NCBI GenBank assembly: GCA_950097015.1
Contig: CATNEN010000034.1
Coordinates: forward strand, 386,501 to 450,500
Reading direction: 5' to 3'
Source of the DNA: Macrostomum hystrix
Lineage: Eukaryota; Platyhelminthes; Macrostomidae
Length of the DNA: 64,000 nucleotides
A program made the translations under genes and the position numbers. Shown here in pieces: positions 35,801 to 45,000 of this stretch (its first letter is position 1; each line of letters begins with the position of its first letter). Below the pieces are notes generated by a model. That model had not been told where the DNA came from. It ran no database searches and saw only the letters and a program-made list of their open reading frames with translations.

Positions 35801-37505
35801 GAGACACGGGAGAGATGAGACACGGGAGTGATGAGACACGGGAGAGATGAGACACGGGAGAGATTAAACACGGGAGAGATGAGACACGGGAGAGATTAAA
35901 CACGGGAGAGATGAGACACGGGAGAGATGAGACACGGGAGAGATGAGACACGGGAGAGATGAGACAGTGCAGAGATGAGACACGGGAGAGATGAGACAGT
36001 GCAGAGATGAGACACGGGAGAGATGAGACAGTGCAGAGATGAGACACGGGAGAGATGAGACACGGGAGAGATGAGACACGGGAGAGATTAAACACGGGAG
36101 AGATGAGACACGGGAGAGATGAGACAGTGCAGAGATGAGACACGGGAGAGATGAGACAGTGCAGAGATGAGACACGGGAGTGATGAGACACGGGAGAGAT
36201 GAGACATGGGAGAGATGAAACAGGATTCTATAGGTGTTGGAAGGGGCAACGGGCCGGATTTTTGAACTTCGAAGGCCGAAGGTTTGCCGACCCCTGATTT
36301 AGAGGGATTTTAATCTCACCATACTCGCACCGCCAGTTGGCTTTCAAATCGTACTGCGTTTTGAATGAGCTTCGACGATTAGCCTTCATTTCGAAGGCTT
36401 CGTTTTGAGTAGAAAAAAAGGAAAGAAGTAACGTTATAAAGTTCCCATGCAGTTGTTATATATGTGCTGCCCATCATACAAATAAGTCGGGTCGGGGATG
36501 ACTAAGTCTTTAGTCTGGCAAGAGCGTGTCAAGCTCTGGAGGGGTAAAGGAGCTTGGGGTGGCGGGTGGAATGTACATTGATAATGTACATTACTATAAA
36601 TTCTTGCCCCTTTCCTATAACTAAGCCTCCACTAGATATGCGACCCGTTAATAGACAGATATATATTTATATATATTTGTTTACAGTCGTAAATATATAA
36701 TAAGTTAGGACCACAAGTCACAACCCACCCCAGTGTTTGATTTACTTGAGGTAGAGCGATGCAGGCACGAATGCATCGAACAGAAGTAAAATTGTATGAA
36801 GCTACAAAAACTCATATGAGGGAAAACTTTCCTTTTTTTAATCGAAGAAATGCAATAGAAATTGAACAAATCAGTTAAAATAAATGGATTAAATGGAAAC
36901 TAAATGGAACTAAACTAAATTAAACTAAATAGACTACTTCCACATAAGTAACATGAACATGAATCTGCGCCAGGATTCCAGATCCCACATACGATGCCCC
37001 CCATAGACAATGATCTAATCCTCACTGTGCACCCGTAGGCCATCCAGCTCAGTCTGCAGCCGCTCCAGCACCAGATCCAGGCAGCGACTGTCGCGCTGAC
37101 CGGGCGATCCGGCATCGTCACGCGGACAGAGTTTTGTCTGCTGCTCTAGCGGCGGTTCCTGCATCCTCCGATGCTGCTGCTGCTGCTGTCCCCGTCGACG
37201 CAGCGAGCGAAATGCGAATCCTTCGCGCTGCAGCCGGGAGAATGTCGACTTGATGCGGCCGCTGGCCGAGCGCAGGAGGCCGACGCCGTTGCTTCCAGAG
37301 CCGCTGCCGCCTCCGCCGCCGGCGACGCCGCCACTGGCGCTGCCGCTGACACCGGCCTGGCGACCTGGACGAGAGCCGCTCGAGAAACCACCGCCGGTCG
37401 CTGACTTTGAGCTGCTGCCGGCACTATCGGTGCTGCGTTCAGTCTGGGCGATGAGGCGAGATATGGATGTGGTCGCTGGGTCGCTGGGGTTCAGTCCACA
37501 GACTA
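29803..37505 (-). CDS. DLC1/STARD13-family RhoGAP-START protein (crossveinless-c-like)
   Basis: GTPase-activating protein for Rho, acting at the actin cortex and adhesions. Minus-strand exons, 5' to 3': about 37505-37026, 34571-34301, 33842-33564, 33278-33023, 32565-32053, 31048-30738, 30202-29803 (stop TAG). All six junction phases agree. The first two exons are Ser/Gly/Gln-rich linker. The next has the family's conserved pre-GAP stretch (KFRWSSFARSHRP, then LQISGMSVTQLRLL). The RhoGAP domain runs from VFGMPLSTVQ, with the catalytic arginine finger in HGIFRRAGG, to DLVKTYLRELPE (Lys/Arg contacts) and MTPSNLAVCLAPSL (conserved Asn). The START domain includes HPLRLWKASVLVEA and TDLRGHSAEWYSATWGH. 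The acceptor of the 37-kb exon is uncertain (2-nt start at about 37505 or 37475). An N-terminal SAM domain was not found, and more 5' exons may exist. Every intron holds a private minisatellite, and one holds a transposon. Vertebrate paralogue identity cannot be assigned. Confidence 0.93.
30290..30645. repeat. Three tandem copies of a ~116-120-bp unit in a RhoGAP-START intron
   Basis: The segment GGCTTAAACGATCACGCT recurs at about 30374, 30490 and 30611. Flanking blocks TATCCAATCAG and TTGAAATT also recur in order. The copies are diverged by several percent. Each carries a CCAATCAG motif. Confidence 0.85.
31088..32030. repeat. 23-bp pyrimidine-rich minisatellite in a RhoGAP-START intron
   Basis: About 40 copies of a unit CCGCCCTCTACTTCTGCCCC plus TAT. 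TTCCGCCTATAT and TTTCCACC variants are arranged in longer repeating blocks. One strand is almost pure pyrimidine. It sits just upstream of the donor at 32053 on the opposite strand and leaves the exon intact. Confidence 0.95.
32750..32990. repeat. Degenerate ~19-bp G-rich repeat in a RhoGAP-START intron
   Basis: About twelve imperfect units of the type GGGATGGGGATCTAGGTTT, drifting into GGGATTTCAGGATTGGGAT and GGGAGCTAGAATCGGGATT. Confidence 0.85.
33302..33545. repeat. 21-bp minisatellite in a RhoGAP-START intron
   Basis: About eleven copies of ATCTGATGTCACAGTTGGTG plus A, changing to ATCTGATTTTAGAGTCGGTG. It fills the short intron between exons 33842-33564 and 33278-33023. The 21-bp period gives spurious ORFs. 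Confidence 0.94.
33900..34272. repeat. 26-bp G-rich minisatellite in a RhoGAP-START intron
   Basis: About 14 copies of a unit GGACTGGGGGAAGGGGCTGA plus CCTGAA, with GCCGACC variants. The G-runs (GGGGG-AA-GGGG) recur in every unit. Confidence 0.95.
34690..36304. mobile_element. Non-autonomous hAT-type DNA transposon carrying a 16-bp array
   Basis: The element proper (34698-36296) starts CAGGGGTCAGCAGACTTT and ends GGTTTGCCGACCCCTG, imperfect terminal inverted repeats of the CAGGGGTCGGCAAACT kind common in animal hAT elements. It is flanked by 8-bp near-duplications GTTTAGAG (34690-34697) and ATTTAGAG (36297-36304), matching 7 of 8. Inner flanks (GCGGGCCAAAGAGAGAA, and GGGGCAACGGGCCGGATTTT) match the second copy at 38101-38511. 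There is no transposase. About 1.45 kb of the interior is a 16-bp minisatellite. It sits in an intron of the RhoGAP-START gene. Confidence 0.85.
34776..36225. repeat. 16-bp minisatellite inside the hAT element
   Basis: About 90 copies of GAGATGAGACACGGGA, with ordered variants GAGACAGTGCAGAGAT, GAGATTAAACACGGGA and GTGATGAGACACGGGA. A block of about 450 bp is repeated almost exactly (matching patterns at about 34860-35215 and 35308-35663, offset 448 bp). The 70-250-residue SHLSRVSSLPCLI-type ORFs are artefacts. Confidence 0.96.
36305..37025. other. Intron sequence of the RhoGAP-START gene
   Basis: Unique AT-rich DNA between the transposon and the 37-kb exon. No further exon is recognised. 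Confidence 0.5.
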
Positions 37506-38090
37506 TTTGGGGTCTGGGACTCTTATAGATCAATGTGTTCTGTCCACAGACTATTTGGGGTCTAGGCTCTTTTAGATCAATGTGTTCTGTCCAGACTATT
37601 TGAGGTCTAGGCTCTTTTAGATCAATGTGTTCTGTCCACAGACTATTTGAGGTCTAGGCTCGTTTAGATCAATGTGTTCTGTCCACAGACTATTTGAGGT
37701 CTGGGACTCTTTTAGATCAATGTGTTCTGTCCACAGACTATTTGAGGTCTAGGCTCTTTTAGATCAATGTGTTCTGTCCACAGACTATTTGAGGTCTAGG
37801 CTCTTTTAGATCAATGTGTTCTGTCCACAGACTATTTGAGGTCTAGGCTCTTTTAGATCAATGTGTTCTGTCCACAGACTATTTGGGGTCTGGGACTCTT
37901 ATAGATCAATGTGTTCTGTCCACAGACTATTTGAGGTCTAGGCTCTTTTAGATCAATGTGTTCTGTCCACAGACTATTTGAGGTCTAGGCTCTTTTAGAT
38001 CAATGTGTTCTGTCCACAGACTATTTGGGATCTAGGACTCTTATGGATCAATGTGTTCTGTCCACAGACTATTTTGGGTCTAGGCTTTTG
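37475..38090. repeat. 47-bp minisatellite at the acceptor of a RhoGAP-START exon
   Basis: About 13 copies of a 47-bp unit with core TCTGTCCACAGACTATTTGA followed by GGTCTAGGCTCTTTTAGATC. The first unit overlaps the 5' edge of the coding exon on the minus strand (AGTCCACAGACTATTTGGGG at about 37492-37511). Each unit therefore carries a copy of the acceptor-like minus-strand AATAG|TCTGTGGAC. Confidence 0.92.
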
Positions 38091-38092
38091 TG

Positions 38093-38519
38093 AGCTAAGG
38101 CAGGGGTCGGCAAACTTATTAGCGTGCGGGCCACAGAGAGAACCTAAAAGACGACAGCGGGCCGCATTAACTGTTCGAATATGAGAAACGGGATCGAGAT
38201 AGATGAGACAGGGAAGAGATGAGACAGAGAAGAGATGAGACAGGGAAGAGACGAGGCACAGGAGAGATGAGACAGGGGAGGGATGAGACAGGGGAGGGAT
38301 GAGACAAAGAAGAGATGAGACAGAGAAGATTGAGCCAGGGAGACATGAGACAGAGGAGAGATAAGACACATCCCAGATGAGACCGAGGAGAGTATGAGAC
38401 TCTCCAGATCAGGAGAAACGGGATACTGTATGTGTTGGAAGGGGCCACGGACCGGATTTGGGAGCTTCGAGGGCCGGATCTGGCCCGCGGGCCGGAGTTT
38501 GCCGACCCCTGATCTAAGG
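38093..38519. mobile_element. Short non-autonomous hAT-type element, sibling of the 34.7-kb copy
   Basis: The 411-bp element (38101-38511) starts CAGGGGTCGGCAAACTTATT and ends GGAGTTTGCCGACCCCTG. The ends are good inverted repeats and the near-duplications AGCTAAGG/ATCTAAGG match 7 of 8. It shares GCGGGCCACAGAGAGAA and GGGGCCACGGACCGGATTT with the 34.7-kb copy. Its interior (38195-38405) holds only about 13 degenerate 16-bp units (GATGAGACAGGGAAGA type). There is no coding capacity. Confidence 0.87.
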
Positions 38520-38575
38520 TGTTGTCTTTATTGACTCATCGATCACCGGAAATTTTCCACTGACTTTCTTTTTAG

Positions 38576-38723
38576 GATCTATCCACAGGCTCTCGTGTAC
38601 CAGTCACTCGTGGACCACGAGGCAATGTTAAGAGACTTGGAAAAATTGAAATATTCGTCTATCGTCACAAAATGCGAGTATTTAGTTGACAGAATTATGG
38701 CTCTCGCCAATAAAAATGTTTGA
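38576..38723 (+). CDS. Terminal exon of an unrecognised gene
   Basis: A strong acceptor (TGACTTTCTTTTTAG) precedes a frame of 48 codons beginning IYPQALVYQSLVDHEAMLRD and ending DRIMALANKNV, then TGA, followed 12 bp later by AATAAA. The composition (amphipathic, rich in Leu, Glu and Lys) suggests a helical C-terminus. The exon starts in phase 1, and its upstream partner has not been found. It would have to lie beyond the hAT copy and the 47-bp array, in DNA occupied by the RhoGAP-START gene on the other strand. The family is not recognised. Confidence 0.5.
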
Positions 38724-38734
38724 TTTTTTTTCTA

Positions 38735-38740
38735 AATAAA
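38735..38740 (+). promoter_or_regulatory. Polyadenylation signal AATAAA
   Basis: AATAAA 12 bp after the stop codon of the exon at 38576-38723, with a second AATAAA near 38757 and T-rich sequence around it. The position fits a short 3'UTR. Confidence 0.5.
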
Positions 38741-39282
38741 TTGTATTTTTTATTTTAATAAAAAAGTGCGCAGTTTAACGCTGGGTAATGTTGCATTTTT
38801 AGTCACTCTAAAGTGCAATCAGATTGCTAGGATAAAATCTAAAGACCGGCTCACACAGCTAGGTAAAAGATTCTGTTACAATGGTAAGACTCTAGTATAA
38901 TTAGAGAAGTGATAGTACTGACTGCATTTCACAGCACAATGTGAGAAACTGTGTGTGGTCGAAAATTCCCTTTCTCGTTTGTGTGTCGTGAGACCCAATG
39001 CATCTCAAAGCATTTAAGAGACGTTAATAGGTATGTCTGCTGTCACTTTCTCCAAAATAGAAGAATTGTGAAAGATACATTTATTATGTGGAATAGCAGT
39101 CAGCAGTGCTGAAGGATTGTCAAAACAACGAGCTGTAATGGGCCAATGTTATGAAAGACAGTTTAACAGCGATAGGACTTGCATCAAGCAGAAGAGCGAT
39201 GCCAGACAAACTGTATATCTGCATGCATCAACACTCACGATTAGCTGTTTCTGCTCATCACTGCAGAATGCCTCAACTACTG
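38741..39282. other. Unique spacer
   Basis: AT-rich sequence between the terminal exon and the 26-bp array. No gene is supported. Confidence 0.45.
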
Positions 39283-41820
39283 GTTTTGTGTGAATTGTTC
39301 TGCTACTGGTTTTGTGTGAATTGTTCTGCTACTGGTTTTGTGTGAATTGTTCTGCTACTGGTTTTGTGTGAATTGTTCTGCTACTGGTTTTGTGTGAATT
39401 GTTCTACTACTGGTTTTGTGTGAATTGTTCTGCTACTGGTTTTGTGTGAATTGTTCTGCTACTGGTTTTGTGTGAATTGTTCTACTACTGGTTTTGTGTG
39501 AATTGTTCTGCTACTGGTTTTGTGTGAATTGTTCTACTACTGGTTTTGTGTGAATTGTTCTGCTACTGGTTCTGTGTGAATTGTTCTACTACTGGTTTTG
39601 TGTGAATTGTTCTGCTACTGGTTTTGTGTGAATTGTTCTACTACTGGTTTTGTGTGAATTGTTCTGCTACTGGTTTTGTGTGAATTGTTCTGCTACTGGT
39701 TTTGTGTGAATTGTTCTGCTACTGGTTTTGTGTGAATTGTTCTGCTACTGGTTCTGTGTGAATTGTTCTGCTACTGGTTTTGTGTGAATTGTTCTGCTAC
39801 TGGTTCTGTGTGAATTGTTCTACTACTGGTTTTGTGTGAATTGTTCTGCTACTGGTTTTGTGTGAATTGTTCTACTACTGGTTTTGTGTGAATTGTTCTG
39901 CTACTGGTTTTGTGTGAATTGTTTAACTACTGGTTCTGTGTGAATTGTTTAACTACTGGTTCTGTGTGAATTGTTCTGCTACTGGTTCTGTGTGAATTGT
40001 TCTACTACTGGTTCTGTGTGAATTGTTCTGCTACTGGTTTTGTGTGAATTGTTCTGCTACTGGTTTTGTGTGAATTGTTCTGCTACTGGTTTTGTGTGAA
40101 TTGTTTAACTACTGGTTCTGTGTGAATTGTTCTGCTACTGGTTTTGTGTGAATTGTTCTGCTACTGGTTTTGTGTGAATTGTTCTGCTACTGGTTCTGTG
40201 TGAATTGTTCTACTACTGGTTTTGTGTGAATTGTTCTGCTACTGGTTCTGTGTGAATTGTTCTGCTACTGGTTCTGTGTGAATTGTTCTACTACTGGTTC
40301 TGTGTGAATTGTTCTACTACTGGTTTTGTGTGAATTGTTCTGCTACTGGTTTTGTGTGAATTGTTCTACTACTGGTTTTGTGTGAATTGTTCTGCTACTG
40401 GTTTTGTGTGAATTGTTTAACTACTGGTTCTGTGTGAATTGTTTAACTACTGGTTCTGTGTGAATTGTTCTGCTACTGGTTCTGTGTGAATTGTTCTACT
40501 ACTGGTTCTGTGTGAATTGTTCTGCTACTGGTTTTGTGTGAATTGTTCTGCTACTGGTTTTGTGTGAATTCTTCTGCTACTGGTTTTGTGTGAATTGTTT
40601 AACTACTGGTTCTGTGTGAATTGTTCTGCTACTGGTTCTGTGTGAATTGTTCTACTACTGGTTCTGTGTGAATTGTTCTGCTACTGGTTTTGTGTGAATT
40701 GTTCTGCTACTGGTTTTGTGTGAATTGTTCTGCTACTGGTTTTGTGTGAATTGTTTAACTACTGGTTCTGTGTGAATTGTTCTACTACTGGTTTTGTGTG
40801 AATTGTTCTGCTACTGGTTCTGTGTGAATTGTTCTGCTACTGGTTCTGTGTGAATTGTTCTACTACTGGTTCTGTGTGAATTGTTCTGCTACTGGTTTTG
40901 TGTGAATTGTTCTGCTACTGGTTTTGTGTGAATTGTTCTACTACTGGTTTTGTGTGAATTGTTCTGCTACTGGTTCTGTGTGAATTGTTTAACTACTGGT
41001 TCTGTGTGAATTGTTCTGCTACTGGTTCTGTGTGAATTGTTCTACTACTGGTTCTGTGTGAATTGTTCTGCTACTGGTTTTGTGTGAATTGTTCTGCTAC
41101 TGGTTTTGTGTGAATTGTTCTGCTACTGGTTTTGTGTGAATTGTTTAACTACTGGTTCTGTGTGAATTGTTCTGCTACTGGTTCTGTGTGAATTGTTCTA
41201 CTACTGGTTCTGTGTGAATTGCTCTGCTACTGGTTTTGTGTGAATTGTTCTGCTACTGGTTTTGTGTGAATTGTTCTACTACTGGTTTTGTGTGAATTGT
41301 TTAACTACTGGTTCTGTGTGAATTGTTCTGCTACTGGTTCTGTGTGAATTGTTCTACTACTGGTTCTGTGTGAATTGTTCTGCTACTGGTTTAGTGTGAA
41401 TTGTTCTGCTACTGGTTCTGTGTGAATTGTTTAACTACTGGTTCTGTGTGAATTGTTCTGCTACTGGTTCTGTGTGAATTGTTCTACTACTGGTTCTGTG
41501 TGAATTGTTCTGCTACTGGTTTTGTGTGAATTGTTCTACTACTGGTTCTGTGTGAATTGTTCTGCTACTGGTTTTGTGTGAATTGTTCTGCTACTGGTTC
41601 TGCGTGAATTGTTCTGCTACTGGTTTTGTGTGAATTGTTCTGCTACTGGTTTTGTGTGAATTGTTCTGCTACTGGTTTTGTGTGAATTGTTCTGCTACTG
41701 GTTTTGTGTGAATTGTTCTGCTACTGGTTTTGTGTGAATTGTTCTGCTACTGGTTTTGTGTGAATTGTTCTGCTACTGGTTCGGTGTGAATTGTTCTGCT
41801 ACTGGTTCTGTGTGAATTGT
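39283..41820. repeat. 26-bp minisatellite, about 98 copies
   Basis: Unit core CTACTGGTTTTGTGTGAATT followed by GTTCTG. Three variable sites (TTTTG/TTCTG, TTCTG/TTCTA, TTTAA) recur in ordered strings. The TTTAACTACTGGTTCTG type appears about ten times followed by the same series of variants, a higher-order pattern of several units. Confidence 0.96.
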
Positions 41821-41895
41821 TAGTGATACTGAACGCTCTCCATATAATATGTTCGTTGATTAAAACAAGCAGAACAGAATCACGAACTCACTCAC

Positions 41896-42048
41896 TCAAA
41901 AGAATTTCTTCAACGGTGTAGGAGGCATCCTTGTCTTGTGACGACGGTGAATTAAATAAATTTCGCAGCAGAAGAAGATAAATAGCATGCACAGCTGTAC
42001 ACAGGACAGCAATATCAAGCCTTGCTTTCAGCCAAGAAGGCACTTTCA
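41896..42048 (-). CDS. Candidate internal exon with a hydrophobic segment
   Basis: On the minus strand, 50 codons are open between an acceptor-like CCTAAG (weak pyrimidine tract) and an excellent donor TTGA|GTGAGT at 41895. The frame begins KVPSWLKARLDIAVLC, continues TAVHAIYLLLLRNLFNS (possible membrane segment) and ends SYTVEEILL, phase 1. That phase fits the uncertain start of the RhoGAP-START exon at 37.5 kb. A membrane helix is not expected in that family, so linkage is unproven. No protein family is recognised. Confidence 0.3.
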
Positions 42049-42096
42049 CTTAGGTTTTGTGTATATGTATATGCACACACACAGACAAAGTAAACC

Positions 42097-45000
42097 ATGG
42101 GCGTACATTTGCTGACAGATTTCACACTAATTTCCTATGTTTCTGGACCGGAAGGTAAGAAGAGGAGAACTGGAGAGGTGAGGTTGGGACTGGGAGAGAA
42201 GAAAAAGGGCGAAGGACCTAACGGCCCAGTGCCGTACGTGGGGGGTGGGGGGTGGGTGGCCAGAGGTGTCACTAAAACCTATTAAGTTACTGGCAAACGT
42301 GGACCACCTGGGGTGTCGTGTGCGTAAAACTGGCTTTCACGCATTCTAACCCAGTGTTAGAAATTAATTGAAATCGAATTGCCTTTTGTTGAGGCACTGA
42401 TGTATCTACGGTCGTCTCTCGGACAGGAAGTCCGTGAAAGCAAGCCAATTGACTGTTTAAAAGTTTCAGCCCTCTGCTTTTACAGCTGTTAAGCCCTCTG
42501 ACCCGTGTAATTAAGGCTAGTATTTGTAAGTGAGCGAAATTGAAAAATGAAAACCATAAGGAACATGCTCACAACGAATTTGCTTTGCTTAAGTAAAAAT
42601 GTTTACTTAATCTCTACTTAAATTAGAGATGTAAGCGAAAAAATAATTTCATCGTTATGAAACATTCGGCGAGTTATCCATTAGGCAGATTCATTAGCAT
42701 GAGCCAGCAGATCCATTAGGCAGATTCATTAGGATGAGACAGCAGATCCATTAGGCAGATTCATTAGCATGAGACAGCAGATCCATTAGGCAGATTCATT
42801 TGCATGAGACAGCAGATCCATTAGGCAGATTCATTAGCATGAGCCAGCAGATCCATTAGGCAGATTCATTTGCATGAGACAGCAGATCCATTAGGAAGAT
42901 TCATTAGCATGAGACAGCAGATTCATTAGGATGAGACAGCAGATTCATTAGGATGAGACAGCAGATCCATTAGGATGAGACAGCAGATTCATTAGGATGA
43001 GACAGCAGATTCATTAGGATGAGACAGCAGATTCATTGGGATGAGACAGCAGATCCATTAGGATGAGACAGCAGATTCATTAGCATGAGACAGCAGATTC
43101 ATTAACATGAGACAGCAGATTCATTAGCATGAGACAGCAGATTCATTAGGATGAGACAGCAGATTCATTAGGATGAGACAGCAGATTCATTAGCATGAGA
43201 CAGCAGATTCATTAACATGAGACAGCAGATTCATTAGGATGAGACAGCAGATTCATTAGCATGAGACAGCAGATTCATTAACATGAGACAGCAGATTCAT
43301 TAGCATGAGACAGCAGATTCATTAGGATGAGACAGCAGATTCATTAGCATGAGACAGCAGATCCATTAGGATGAGACAGCAGATTCATTAGGATGAGACA
43401 GCACATTCATTAGGATGAGACAGCAGATCCATTAGGATGAGACAGCAGATTCATTAGGATGAGACAGCAGATTCATTAGGATGAGACAGCAGATTCATTA
43501 GCATGAGACAGCAGATTCATTAGCATGAGACAGCACATTCATTAGCATGAGACAGCAGATTCATTAGGATGAGACAGCAGATTCATTAACATGAGACAGC
43601 AGATTCATTAGCATGAGACAGCAGATCCATTAGGATGAGACAGCAGATTCATTAGCATGAGACAGCAGATTCATTAGGATGAGACAGCAGATTCATTAGG
43701 ATGAGACAGCAGATTCATTAGCATGAGACAGCAGATCCATTAGGATGAGACAGCAGATCCATTAGGATGAGACAGCAGATTCATTAGGATGAGACAGCAG
43801 ATTCATTAGCATGAGACAACAGATTCATTAGGATGAGACAGCAGATTCATTAGGATGAGACAGCAGATTCATTGGGATGAGACAGCAGATTCATTAGGAT
43901 GAGACTGCACATTCATTAGGATGAGACAGCAGATTCATTAGGATGAGACAGCACATTCATTAGCATGAGACAGCAGATTCATTAGGATGAGACAGCAGAT
44001 TCATTAGGATGAGACAGCAGATTCATTAGCATGAGACAGCAGATCCATTAGGATGAGACAGCACATTCATTAGCATGAGACAGCAGATTCATTAGGATGA
44101 GACAGCAGATTCATTAGGATGAGACAGCACATTCATTAGCATGAGACAGCAGATTCATTAGGATGAGACAGCAGATTCATTAGGATGAGACAGCAGATTC
44201 ATTAGCATGAGACAGCAGATCCATTAGGATGAGACAGCAGATCCATTAGGATGAGACAGCAGATTCATTAGGATGAGACAGCAGATTCATTAGCATGAGA
44301 CAACAGATTCATTAGGATGAGACAGCAGATTCATTAGGATGAGACAGCAGATTCATTGGGATGAGACAGCAGATTCATTAGGATGAGACAGCACATTCAT
44401 TAGGATGAGACAGCACATTCATTAGGATGAGACAGCAGATCCATTAGGATGAGACAGCAGATTCATTAGGATGAGACAGCAGATTCATTAGGATGAGACA
44501 GCAGATTCATTAGGATGAGACAGCACATTCATTAGCATGAGACAGCAGATTCATTAGGATGAGACAGCAGATTCATTAGCATGAGACAGCAGATCCATTA
44601 GGATGAGACAGCAGATTCATTAGGATGAGACAGCAGATTCATTAGGATGAGACAGCAGATTCATTAGCATGAGACAGCAGATTCATTAGGATGAGACAGC
44701 ACATTCATTAGGATGAGACAGCAGATTCATTAGCATGAGACAGCACATTCATTAGGATGAGACAGCAGATCCATTAGGATGAGACAGCAGATTCATTAGC
44801 ATGAGACAGCAGATTCATTAGCATGAGACAGCACATTCATTAGCATGAGACAGCAGATCCATTAGGATGAGACAGCAGATTCATTAGGATGAGACAGCAG
44901 ATTCATTAGGATGAGACAGCAGATTCATTAGGATGAGACAGCAGATTCATTAGCATGAGACAGCACATTCATTAGGATGAGACAGCAGATTCATTAGGAT

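Noticed and set aside
34716-36191. Several 70-250-codon ORFs of SHLSRVSSLPCLI type
   Set aside because: They are produced by the 16-bp array inside the hAT element. They occur in all minus frames and have no coding context.
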